A stretch of 32,914 nucleotides of DNA from Arthrobacter alkaliphilus (GTDB lineage: Bacteria > Actinomycetota > Actinomycetes > Actinomycetales > Micrococcaceae). This document shows, in pieces, positions 16,717-23,935 of this stretch (its first letter is position 1; each line of letters starts with the position of its first letter). Under the pieces are notes generated by a model, which saw only the letters and a program-made list of their open reading frames with translations, did no database searches and had not been told where the DNA came from. The stretch lies in assembly GCF_021483235.1 (NCBI RefSeq), contig NZ_JAKEEC010000037.1, forward strand, positions 1 through 32,914, written 5' to 3'. Both the position numbers and the translations under genes were made by a program.

Positions 16717-17856
16717 ATGGCTGCTGAAGAGATCAAGAAGGGCCTGGCCGGCGTCGTGGTTGACTACACGGCGATCTCCAAGGTCAACCCGGACACCAAC
16801 TCACTGCTGTACCGCGGCTACCCCGTGCAGGAACTCGCCGCCAAGTGCAGCTTCGAAGAAGTCGCCTACCTGCTGTGGAACGGTGAGCTGCCCACCCCGG
16901 AGGAACTCGAAGGGTTCACAGCCCGCGAGCGCGCGGGCCGCGCGCTCGACCCGGTAGTAAAGCAGGTCATCGATACCCTGCCGACGACGTCCCACCCCAT
17001 GGATGTCTGCCGGACGGCCGCTTCGGTACTCGGAGCCCGGCACCCTCTGGCCGAGGATTCCACGCCCGAGGCCAACATGACCAAGGCAATTGACCTGTTC
17101 GCCGCCATGCCGGCCGTGGTCGCCTACGACCAGCGCCGCCGGCGCGGCCAGGAAGTCATCGAACCCAGGGACGACCTCGGCTACTCCGCGAACTTCCTGT
17201 GGATGACCTTCGGCGAAGACCCCGTCGAAGAGGTCGTGAAGGCGTTCAACGTCTCGATGATCCTTTACGCCGAGCACTCCTTCAACGCGTCCACGTTCAC
17301 GGCCCGTGTTGTCACCTCCACCCTCTCGGACCTGCACTCCGCAGTCACCGCCGCGATCGGCGCCCTCAAAGGCCCGCTGCACGGCGGCGCCAACGAGGCC
17401 GTCATGCACACCTTCGAGGAAATCGGCATCCGCACCGAGGAATCACTTGAGGAAGCGGCCGCCCGGGCGAAGACCTGGATGGAAGACGCCTTGGCGCAGA
17501 AAAAGAAGGTCATGGGCTTCGGACACCGTGTCTACAAGCACGGCGACTCGCGCGTGCCCACCATGAAGGCCGCACTGGACAAGATGATCGCCCACTACGG
17601 CCGCCCGGAAATCCTGGGCCTATACAACGGCCTGGAACAGGCCATGGACGAGGCCAAGTCCATCAAGCCCAACCTCGACTACCCGGCCGGACCCACCTAC
17701 CACCTCATGGGATTCGACACCCCCACCTTCACCCCGCTTTTCGTGGCCAGCCGCATCACCGGCTGGACCGCCCACATCATGGAGCAGCTCGGATCAAACT
17801 CCCTGATCCGGCCGCTGAGTGAATACAACGGCGTGGACGAACGGCACCTGCCGTAA
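16717..17856 (+). CDS. prpC: 2-methylcitrate synthase (citrate synthase family)
   Basis: PrpC condenses propionyl-CoA with oxaloacetate to 2-methylcitrate. The 379-residue protein is a short type-II citrate synthase. It starts with GLAGVVVDYTAIS and LLYRGYPVQELA. The catalytic residues are in GPLHGGANEAVM (His near 222) and GFGHRVYK (His near 270). The Asp region is YHLMGFDTPTFTPLFVASRITGW. The ATG at 16717 is set by GAAGGAG six bases upstream. A shortened, methylcitrate-type citrate synthase in an operon with prpD and prpB strongly supports PrpC over housekeeping GltA, though some in vivo citrate synthase activity is common in this family. A strong hairpin follows the stop. Confidence 0.95.
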   Translation: MAAEEIKKGLAGVVVDYTAISKVNPDTNSLLYRGYPVQELAAKCSFEEVAYLLWNGELPTPEELEGFTARERAGRALDPVVKQVIDTLPTTSHPMDVCRTAASVLGARHPLAEDSTPEANMTKAIDLFAAMPAVVAYDQRRRRGQEVIEPRDDLGYSANFLWMTFGEDPVEEVVKAFNVSMILYAEHSFNASTFTARVVTSTLSDLHSAVTAAIGALKGPLHGGANEAVMHTFEEIGIRTEESLEEAAARAKTWMEDALAQKKKVMGFGHRVYKHGDSRVPTMKAALDKMIAHYGRPEILGLYNGLEQAMDEAKSIKPNLDYPAGPTYHLMGFDTPTFTPLFVASRITGWTAHIMEQLGSNSLIRPLSEYNGVDERHLP

Positions 17857-17866
17857 CTCCGCCTGC

Positions 17867-17916
17867 ACGACGCCGGGCCGGTCACCTTGATGCCAAGGTG
17901 GCCGGCCCGGCGTCGT
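17867..17916. terminator. 23-bp hairpin between convergent prpC and the sensor gene
   Basis: 17867-17889 pairs with 17894-17916 over 23 bp with one G-U wobble and a 4-nt loop. It lies 10 nt after the prpC stop and 7 nt after the stop of the convergent minus-strand gene, so it can serve both. The U-tract is short on either strand. Its 14-nt core CGACGCCGGGCCGG recurs in the hairpin after the paralogous gene at 20077-20107. Confidence 0.75.
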
Positions 17917-17923
17917 CGTTCAT

Positions 17924-18910
17924 CTACTGCGTGAGCTGAAGGCTCGTGATCATCCGCTTAATTTTCTGGTACTCGGCCGTCTGCATATACTGCACTGCTT
18001 CGTCCATGGTGTTGAACGTCGGGGAATGGATTGTCTGATAGTCAGTCGTGGCGAAGGACAGTGTCCCCTTCGGGTCGCTCACTCGCGTATACATCATGCA
18101 ACTGTCGGCAACCCTGCCGAATATCTTGTCGACGAGTCCGATCTGGTAGCTGATGCCTCCGCCCTGGGCTGTCTGGTCAAGCACCCGGTAGGAGAACCGG
18201 ACCTGCGAGTTGGTGACCCATTGACCCGTAAGTGAGCTGGCTGCGCTGTCGAGTTCCGTTTGCTTGAAGGTGCCGGGTCCGCACAACCCGCCGACGCCAC
18301 TAGCGCGGACGTGGTAAAACTTGGCCATCACCTTCCCCTGCTCATCTGCCACCTTGATCCCTGAGTCGGGGTAATCGACTGTCCCCGGCGGAACGTCGGT
18401 AGCCGTCCAGCCCGCTGGGAGATCGAACTGCACGTGGGCGCTGGCGTTAACGTAGCTCGTCCAGCCGGGGTCAGCCGCCGGCGGCGCTGATGCGCTTGGT
18501 TCGTCGGTAACGGCCGGCGAAGCCGAGGCTGTGGCCGACGCCGTTGGCGACTGAGGCGTCGTCGCAGTCGGCGTCGCAGTCGGTGTCGCGGGGATTGACG
18601 TCTGGACGGAGGGAAGCGGTGTCATTTGCCCGGAATTGGCCGGGACAGGAGCCCCCGTCAACCACACCGGATTCGGCGCCACCAGCACCACTGCCGTCAC
18701 GGCAGCTGCTGCGATGGTCAGCAACCCGGCGATGCGGGCGGCCCGCTGCCGCCTGGCATCGGCCAACGACCGGACATTCGGTGGCATCTTGTCAACCGGT
18801 TCGGAGCGGTCCATGACAATCTGCTGAAGGACCGTCTCGGAATCAGGTACCTCAAGGGGACCGGCTTTCAGCGGATCAGTTGCGGAGATCAAACTCTTGA
18901 TGGCATCCAT
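17924..18910 (-). CDS. Single-pass membrane protein paired with ECF sigma factor, one extracellular domain (putative sensor / anti-sigma, novel type)
   Basis: The 328-residue product is not a family I can name with confidence. A cytoplasmic segment of about 58 residues includes the motif DKMPPNVRSLA (40-50), which is conserved in the paralogue at 20116-21645. One TM segment follows at about 59-78 (IAGLLTIAAAAVTAVVLVAP), then a Pro/Thr/Ser/Ala linker (about 90-147), then a roughly 175-residue extracellular domain. The domain has FDLPAGW, GGLCGP, FSYRVLDQ, DSCMMY and YMQTAEYQKIKRMI, with two Cys (about 210 and 271) that could form a disulphide. The ATG lies one base after the sigma gene TGA, so the pair is co-translated. 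The cytoplasmic tail is a candidate anti-sigma region, but no zinc anti-sigma motif (HxxxCxxC) is present. The layout loosely recalls CU044_5270-type partners of actinobacterial sigma factors. Confidence 0.7.
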   Translation of the reverse strand: MDAIKSLISATDPLKAGPLEVPDSETVLQQIVMDRSEPVDKMPPNVRSLADARRQRAARIAGLLTIAAAAVTAVVLVAPNPVWLTGAPVPANSGQMTPLPSVQTSIPATPTATPTATTPQSPTASATASASPAVTDEPSASAPPAADPGWTSYVNASAHVQFDLPAGWTATDVPPGTVDYPDSGIKVADEQGKVMAKFYHVRASGVGGLCGPGTFKQTELDSAASSLTGQWVTNSQVRFSYRVLDQTAQGGGISYQIGLVDKIFGRVADSCMMYTRVSDPKGTLSFATTDYQTIHSPTFNTMDEAVQYMQTAEYQKIKRMITSLQLTQ

Positions 18911-18911
18911 C

Positions 18912-19427
18912 TCATGCCCCCATTTTCTGTGAAACGGCTTCGACCCGGGCCGGCATGGCCTTGCGAAATGCTTCGCGTGCGCGGTGCAGCCGCACCCTGG
19001 CAGCCGATTCGCTGCATTGCAGCACAACGGCGATTTCTGCGATCGAGAGTTCGTCCCAATACGCGAGCTGCAGGACGTCGCGGTCCTTTTCCCTCAAGCC
19101 GGCCATGGCACAGTCAACGTCGTCGTTGCCTTCGTCGGCAGTGTGGGCATCGATGGCAGTGGAAGCTTCCCTGAGCCTCAGGTGCAATGCCTGCTGACGT
19201 TCGTGGCTACGATAAGCGTTTCCCAGCAGATTCCGGGCTACGGCAAACAACCATGCCGGTTCAGCAGCACCGGCTTCGTCCCATTTCTGCCATGCCACGC
19301 GGAACACGTCCGCGGCGAGCTCCTTCGCTAATTCCGTATCTGTCACGCGCCGCCGAACAAAACCGAAAACACGTGGATAGCAGTCCTTATGAAGCGTGAT
19401 AAACGCCAGCTCCCGTTCCGAAAGCAT
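18912..19427 (-). CDS. ECF-type RNA polymerase sigma factor (copy 1)
   Basis: The 171-residue protein has the two sigma-70 regions expected of an ECF factor. Region 2 includes YPRVFGFVRRRVTD, ELAADVFRVAWQKWDE and AWLFAVARNLLGNAYRS. Region 4 has LREKDRDVLQLAYWDELSIAEIAVVLQCSESAARVRLHRAREAFRK, a helix-turn-helix for the -35 element. The ATG at 19427 follows AAGGGGGG. The TGA is followed after one base by the ATG of the membrane protein gene, so this is a sigma/sensor pair. The protein is strongly similar to the second copy at 21648-22157, with long identical runs such as ELAADVFRVAWQKWD. Promoter targets are unknown. Confidence 0.93.
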   Translation of the reverse strand: MLSERELAFITLHKDCYPRVFGFVRRRVTDTELAKELAADVFRVAWQKWDEAGAAEPAWLFAVARNLLGNAYRSHERQQALHLRLREASTAIDAHTADEGNDDVDCAMAGLREKDRDVLQLAYWDELSIAEIAVVLQCSESAARVRLHRAREAFRKAMPARVEAVSQKMGA

Positions 19428-19537
19428 GGTCCCCCCTTGAAGTTTTGAGCCTGTGGCTACCGGCTACGGGGGTAATTTCCAAGAAGCCGGACATAATTAC
19501 AGATCCAACGAAGATTTTTTTGAATATTTCCCCGCAA

Positions 19538-20041
19538 TCAGCGCGCGGCTTCGGAATCCAGCCACTCGGCCGTGTGGACTTCGGCGACACTTTCGTTGTC
19601 TTCGGCGAGCACCACTTCCACGGCGATGCGCTCACCGGAAATCATGGCTGGCAGCCAGTGTTCGGCGTCGGCCCACATTTGTTCGACGGGAAGCCCCGCC
19701 ACTCGGAACCACCGGGGTGCGATCTCATCGCTTTCGGCGGGTTCGCCGGTCCAGCGCTCTGTCAGGTAGACGGTCGTGAACATGTTCCATTCGCCCTTGC
19801 TGGGGAAGACAAAGTCCACTGTCCCGGCAGGAATGAGGTCCTGTTGGTCCACATGGACGAAAACTTCCTCAAGGACCTCCCGGCACACGGCCTCGGCGGC
19901 AGTCTCGCCAGGCTCTACGTGTCCGCCGACGCCGACAATCTTGCCTAGGCCGAAACCGGTTTTCTTTCTTCCCAGGAGCACTTCCTTGCCGGCGACGCCG
20001 TCGCGGAGCAAGAAGCATAGGGTGACATGGGCTGCAGTCAT
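19538..20041 (-). CDS. Nudix hydrolase resembling MTH1 / 8-oxo-dGTP diphosphatase
   Basis: The 167-residue protein has a Nudix box at 40-62: G40, E46, R54, E55, E58 and E59 match GX5EX7REUXEEXGU, except that the last Gly is Phe61. The surroundings resemble MTH1: LGRKKTGFGLGK before the box, and SDEIAPRWFRVAGLPVEQMWADAEHWLP after it, matching the Trp/Asp/Trp-rich MTH1 C-terminus in style. Hydrolysis of oxidised purine nucleoside triphosphates is therefore a fair guess, but substrates of Nudix enzymes are hard to predict. It lies between the two sigma/sensor pairs on the same strand, 110 nt from the sigma start downstream and 74 nt from the previous stop. It may be a bystander or a stress-response target. 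Confidence 0.85.
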   Translation of the reverse strand: MTAAHVTLCFLLRDGVAGKEVLLGRKKTGFGLGKIVGVGGHVEPGETAAEAVCREVLEEVFVHVDQQDLIPAGTVDFVFPSKGEWNMFTTVYLTERWTGEPAESDEIAPRWFRVAGLPVEQMWADAEHWLPAMISGERIAVEVVLAEDNESVAEVHTAEWLDSEAAR

Positions 20042-20076
20042 TGACCAAGCCTACGGCCGTGACGCTCCCGGGAGTA

Positions 20077-20107
20077 CGACGCCGGGCCGGTGACCGGCCC
20101 GGCGTCG
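20077..20107 (-). terminator. GC-rich hairpin after the two-domain sensor gene
   Basis: The 15-nt arm CGACGCCGGGCCGGT at 20077-20091 is repeated inverted at 20093-20107. A realistic fold is 13 bp with a 5-nt loop. It lies 8 nt after the minus-strand stop. It lacks a U-tract. The core is identical to that of the hairpin at 17867-17916, so the duplication that made the two sensor genes apparently included the terminator. Confidence 0.6.
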
Positions 20108-20115
20108 CGGCTTAT

Positions 20116-21645
20116 CTATTGAGTGAGCTGAAGGCTCGTGATCATTTCCTTCAACTTTGCGTACTCCGGTGTGCTCATGTACGAAATGGCTTCACTCATC
20201 GTGGCGAATGTCGGCGCTCCGGGTCCTTGGGTGGCCCGGTCCGCAAAGGACAGCGAACCCTTCGGCGCTCCGGTGACAATTGCGTACATGAGGTTCGGGC
20301 ACGTATCGACCAGCTGGCCGCTGGATTTGTCCACCAGCCCTACTTCGTAACTCAGGCCCTTTCCTAGCGACGACTGGTCCAGGACACGGTATGAGAACCG
20401 GACACCGGCAGCCTGCGTCCACGTGCCGTTCAAGGCCGATTGGGCGGTGTCGAGCTCCGTCACCTTGTAATGCTCATCGGGACCGCAAGCGCCGCCGAGG
20501 CCACCCCCGGAACCGTAGTACAGCTGTGCCACCTTCCGACCGGACTCATCGGCCACGTCGATCGCCCAGGCAGGGAAGTCCGGAGTTCCTGCCTTGACTT
20601 CTTTCGCCGTCCACCCGCCCGGAAGGCTGAACTGCACCTTCGCATTGCTGCCTTTGAAGACCGTCGATGTCTGCACGTTGCTCTGCTTCAGCGACAGCGA
20701 GATCAGCATCCGCTTCGTGTCCTGGTATTCCTGCGTCTGCATGTACGCGCGCGCTTCAGCCACCGAGCTGAAAGTGTGCGGAGCATTGGACCCGTCCGCC
20801 GACATCGCCCATACGTCCCCGAAATCAACCAAGGGGACGTTGCTCGGTCCGGTAATCCCATTGATTTGCTGGCATACGGCAGTTCCCGGCAGATTCTTTT
20901 CTTCCGAGAGTGCCACGGAACCGTAGACGCGGTCTCCTTCGAACACAGTAAAAGTGAAGCGGGAAGGACCGAGCGCGGAACCCTTCAGTGCCGAAAACTC
21001 AGCAACCTTCTCGGGTTTCTGCGAGATATCCAAGTCCACCGCGTCAAGGACCGTGACCGGCCGGGGCGCGGCGCAGCCGCCAATCGTCCGATCGTAGACG
21101 AGGTTCAGCGCGGCAACTTGCTTATTGTCGGCGGTTCGGACGCTCAGGCTGTTGTAGGGCTTGCCTGCAATCATCCTGGGAGACTCAACCACGAACCAGC
21201 TTTCGGGCAGCTGGAACGTCGCTTGGGCAGTCGCGTCGGTGAACGTCTTCCACGGCGTCAACGGTGCGACGCTCCCTGTCGGCGTCGGCGTCGGGGTCGG
21301 CGTGGGTGGCGCGGTGGTCGTTGCCGAGACGGACGCAGTAGGAAGCGGGCTGGTTGTGGCGAGCCCGGAGTTAGCTGGAACCGGCGCGGTCGTGAGCGCG
21401 CCGAGATTCGAAGCAACCAGAACACCTGCCGCCACCGCTGCCGCGGCGATCGTCAGCAGACCCGCGATCCGGGCGTTCCGCAGCTTCCGTGCAGCGGCCA
21501 AGGAACGAACATTCGGCGGCATTTTGTCGATCCCGTGCCCGTGGCCGGTCACGACCCGGGCCAAGGCCTGGTCGGCATCCGGTTCGGGTCCCGTCCCGCG
21601 ACGCAACGGATCGGCGTCCTCAATCAGTTCTCTGATCGGATCCAT
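20116..21645 (-). CDS. Single-pass membrane protein paired with ECF sigma factor, two tandem extracellular domains (putative sensor / anti-sigma, novel type)
   Basis: The 509-residue protein is the larger paralogue of the protein at 17924-18910. Its cytoplasmic part (about 58 residues) shares DKMPPNVRSLA, its TM shares RIAGLLTIAAAAV, and the start of its linker shares APVPANSG. A Pro/Thr repeat linker (about 86-130) leads to two homologous domains of about 180 residues at roughly 133-319 and 327-509. Each has an F(Q/S)LP..W start, a GG(C/AC) block with Cys near 191 or 387, a second Cys near 258 or 449, and an ending of the form YM.T.EY...K.M..SL.L. Domain 2 is closer to the single domain of the paralogue. 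ATG 21645 follows the sigma stop by two bases (TAGTGATG); a GTG at 21648 is an alternative. Function is unknown; sensing at the cell surface is inferred. Confidence 0.72.
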   Translation of the reverse strand: MDPIRELIEDADPLRRGTGPEPDADQALARVVTGHGHGIDKMPPNVRSLAAARKLRNARIAGLLTIAAAAVAAGVLVASNLGALTTAPVPANSGLATTSPLPTASVSATTTAPPTPTPTPTPTGSVAPLTPWKTFTDATAQATFQLPESWFVVESPRMIAGKPYNSLSVRTADNKQVAALNLVYDRTIGGCAAPRPVTVLDAVDLDISQKPEKVAEFSALKGSALGPSRFTFTVFEGDRVYGSVALSEEKNLPGTAVCQQINGITGPSNVPLVDFGDVWAMSADGSNAPHTFSSVAEARAYMQTQEYQDTKRMLISLSLKQSNVQTSTVFKGSNAKVQFSLPGGWTAKEVKAGTPDFPAWAIDVADESGRKVAQLYYGSGGGLGGACGPDEHYKVTELDTAQSALNGTWTQAAGVRFSYRVLDQSSLGKGLSYEVGLVDKSSGQLVDTCPNLMYAIVTGAPKGSLSFADRATQGPGAPTFATMSEAISYMSTPEYAKLKEMITSLQLTQ

Positions 21646-21647
21646 CA

Positions 21648-22157
21648 CTATGCCCCCTTCTTCTGTGCCATCGCGTCTGCCCCGGCCGGAACCAGCTTCC
21701 GGAACGCCTCCCGGGCCCGGTGGAGCCGCACCTTCGCCGCCGACTCACCACATTGCAGGACTGCCGCGATCTCGCTCATCGTCAGCTGATCCCAATACGC
21801 CAACTGCAGGATGTCCCGGTCCTTGTCCCGCAAACGGTCAAAGACTTGATCCACGAGCGAAGGGCCGTCTTCCGCACTGTCAGAGAAACCCGCCGACTCG
21901 CGGAGCCTTTCATGAAGGGCTACCTGGCGCTGATGGCTCCGGTAGGCATTCCCCAAAAGGTTCCGGGCGACGGTAAACAGCCAGGCCACGTCCACCGGCG
22001 CCACGTCATCCCATTTCTGCCACGCAACACGAAACACGTCCGCGGCAAGCTCCTCAGCAACCTGCGGATCGTCCACACGCCGCCGAACAAAACGGAACAC
22101 CCTCGGATACATGTCCCGGTGAAGCGCAATGAACGACAACTCTCCCTCGCTCAGCAC
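21648..22157 (-). CDS. ECF-type RNA polymerase sigma factor (copy 2)
   Basis: The 169-residue protein aligns over its whole length with the sigma factor at 18912-19427. Region 2 has YPRVFRFVRRRVDD, ELAADVFRVAWQKWDD and AWLFTVARNLLGNAYRSHQRQ. Region 4 has LRDKDRDILQLAYWDQLTMSEIAAVLQCGESAAKVRLHRAREAFRK. The GTG at 22157 is chosen because it aligns with the ATG of copy 1 and the upstream GGGGGG is placed like the ribosome site of copy 1; the frame stays open 31 codons further upstream, but that extension is not similar. The linker between regions 2 and 4 is the most divergent part. It is directly followed by the two-domain membrane protein. Confidence 0.92.
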   Translation of the reverse strand: MLSEGELSFIALHRDMYPRVFRFVRRRVDDPQVAEELAADVFRVAWQKWDDVAPVDVAWLFTVARNLLGNAYRSHQRQVALHERLRESAGFSDSAEDGPSLVDQVFDRLRDKDRDILQLAYWDQLTMSEIAAVLQCGESAAKVRLHRAREAFRKLVPAGADAMAQKKGA

Positions 22158-22280
22158 AATCCCCCCATTCTCAAAGTGAAACATCCCACCATAACCCTGG
22201 CTAACCGTATAGTTTCCGGCGCCGCGGCGGAGGTTACACCACGTCCCCACCCATTGCTAAAGTGTGCCCGGCGAAAGTCG

Positions 22281-23243
22281 TCAGCCGAGGGCCCGTGGGT
22301 GCGCGGCGGCGTACACCTCGCGCAAGGTGTCGGCGGTGACCAGCGTGTAGACCTGCGTAGTGGTCACCGAAGCATGGCCGAGGAGTTCCTGCACAACGCG
22401 GACATCCGCGCCGCCCTCAAGGAGGTGCGTGGCGAAGGAATGCCGGAGTGTGTGCGGTGAGACGTCCTTGGTGATGTTGGCCTTCTCCGCCGCAGTCTTC
22501 AGGATGGTCCAGGCGCTCTGTCGGCTGATCCGCCCGCCACGGGCATTCAGGAACAGTGCCGGCGTGCCTTTTCCTTTCGCGGCCAAGGCCGGCCTTCCGC
22601 GAACCACGTAGGATCCGACGGCGCGTGCACCGTAGGAGCCCAAGGGAACCAGGCGTTCCTTGGAACCTTTTCCGAAGAGCCGCACGATCGAGGGACCGTC
22701 GGTTTCTGCCTCAAGCGAGACATCGTCGACGTCAAGGCCCACGGCCTCGCTGATGCGGGCACCTGTGGAGTAGAGGAACTCCAGGAGCGCCCGGTCCCTC
22801 AACCCCGTGGCGGTATCGGCGCCGGCGGCCTCGAGGATCCGGGTCACTTCGCCGACGCTTATGGCCTTCGGCAGACGCTTGCCCGGCATTGGCGGGTGGA
22901 CATCGCTGGCGGGGTCCGCCGTCGTCGTCCCCTCCAGGGCCCAAAACTTGTGGAGCCCGCGGACGGCAACCACGGTCCGGGCCGCAGAGCGGACGCCGAG
23001 GGCCGCGCCGCCATCGGAACCGTCCGCCAGAGCCTGGACGAAGGCAGTGACGTCGTGGCGGGAGATATTGCCCGGTTTGTCGACGCCGGTGGCGGCCAGG
23101 AAGTTCGCGTAGCGGGACAGGTCCCGGCGGTAAGCGGACAGGGTGTTGCTTGCAAGGCCGCGCTCAACGCCGAGGTGTTGCAGGTAGTCCGTGACAGCCC
23201 GGTCAATGGCTGTCTGGGCCCTGGTCTCCGCGAGCTGGGGCAC
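22281..23243 (-). CDS. xerD: Site-specific tyrosine recombinase XerD
   Basis: XerD with XerC resolves chromosome dimers at dif during division. The 320-residue protein has a SAM-like N-terminal core-binding domain (YLQHLGVERGLASNTLSAYRRDL) and a catalytic domain with the expected residues: Arg163 in STGARISEAV, the beta-hairpin Lys in GKGSKERLVP, His264 and Arg267 in HTLRHSFATHLLEGG, His290 in LLGHASVTTTQVY, and nucleophile Tyr299. The GTG start is 2 nt after the Nudix gene stop. A pyrG-Nudix-xerD order is standard in actinobacteria. In related genomes the ParA/ScpA genes lie nearby; here 12.9 kb of other genes separates xerD from parA. Confidence 0.95.
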   Translation of the reverse strand: MPQLAETRAQTAIDRAVTDYLQHLGVERGLASNTLSAYRRDLSRYANFLAATGVDKPGNISRHDVTAFVQALADGSDGGAALGVRSAARTVVAVRGLHKFWALEGTTTADPASDVHPPMPGKRLPKAISVGEVTRILEAAGADTATGLRDRALLEFLYSTGARISEAVGLDVDDVSLEAETDGPSIVRLFGKGSKERLVPLGSYGARAVGSYVVRGRPALAAKGKGTPALFLNARGGRISRQSAWTILKTAAEKANITKDVSPHTLRHSFATHLLEGGADVRVVQELLGHASVTTTQVYTLVTADTLREVYAAAHPRALG

Positions 23244-23245
23244 TG

Positions 23246-23908
23246 TCAGCGCTGGCTCGGGTGGGCGGGCCAGGGAGCGTTGGCCGGACGCAGGTTCCTG
23301 AACCCGTCGGCGCGTGCGGCGGCGGCCGCAAGGATCCCGACGACGGCGGACGGGTTATGCAAGCGGCCCTCGAGGACCGCCGAAACAGCCTCGTCAAGCG
23401 TGACCCAGACCAGTTCGATCTCGGCCTCTTCATCCGTGCGGACGTGCCGCTCAGCCTCGGGGACGTCCCCCAAGCCGCGGGCCAGATAGATCCGGACCGC
23501 CTCGCTCGAGGACCCCGGCGAATTGAAGAAGTCCGCGAGGACATTCCACGTGGCAGCCGTGAGATCGGCCTCTTCGGCAAGCTCCCTGGCCGCGCCGACC
23601 ACGAAGTCTTCGCCGTCCACATCAAGAAGTCCGGCTGGAATCTCCCACAGATCCATGCCCACGGGGTGGCGGTATTGCTTGAGCAGCAGGATTTCGCCGT
23701 CGACATTCATCGGCAGCACCGCGACGGCTCCGGGATGGTCGATGTAGTCGCGGACCAAAGTGCCGGTGTCTTCGCCCAGCTCGAAGGCGTCGCGGACAAC
23801 GTCCCAAATCCGGCCTTCATAGACCTTGCTGGACGACAAAAGACGGCGCGGGCTCGGCATGTCCGAAACCTTCCGAATAGTGCTGGGGGTTTCAGAAATA
23901 CCGGGCAT
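23246..23908 (-). CDS. ADP-ribose pyrophosphatase-type Nudix hydrolase
   Basis: The 220-residue protein has the ADPRase-like layout: an N-terminal strand region (SSSKVYEGRIWDVVRDAFEL), AVAVLPMNVDGEILLLKQYRHPVG, WEIPAGLLDVDGED and the Nudix helix AARELAEEADL (about 93-116), then FFNSPGSSSEAVRIYLARGL, where the Ser-Pro-Gly precedes the ADPRase-type region. The canonical Gly in the EEXGU end of the box is Asp. The spacing between the first Gly and Glu is one longer than the strict pattern, as in other actinobacterial members I know of. ATG 23908 follows GAAGGACGG. It lies 27 nt after pyrG and 2 nt before xerD, equivalent in place to Rv1700 of M. tuberculosis (recalled), an ADP-ribose pyrophosphatase. 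Confidence 0.9.
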   Translation of the reverse strand: MPGISETPSTIRKVSDMPSPRRLLSSSKVYEGRIWDVVRDAFELGEDTGTLVRDYIDHPGAVAVLPMNVDGEILLLKQYRHPVGMDLWEIPAGLLDVDGEDFVVGAARELAEEADLTAATWNVLADFFNSPGSSSEAVRIYLARGLGDVPEAERHVRTDEEAEIELVWVTLDEAVSAVLEGRLHNPSAVVGILAAAAARADGFRNLRPANAPWPAHPSQR

Positions 23909-23935
23909 CGCGCCGTCCTTCGTTTGTATGAGTGA

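Noticed and set aside
18740..18910. Zinc-binding anti-sigma domain (HxxxCxxC) in the sigma-linked membrane proteins
   Set aside because: No Cys occurs in the cytoplasmic segment of either protein, so a classical ZAS domain is absent.
9507..22280. Integrative element with its own integrase or attachment sites
   Set aside because: No transposase or second integrase and no flanking direct repeats were found. The xerD at the border is the chromosomal housekeeping recombinase by synteny and motifs.
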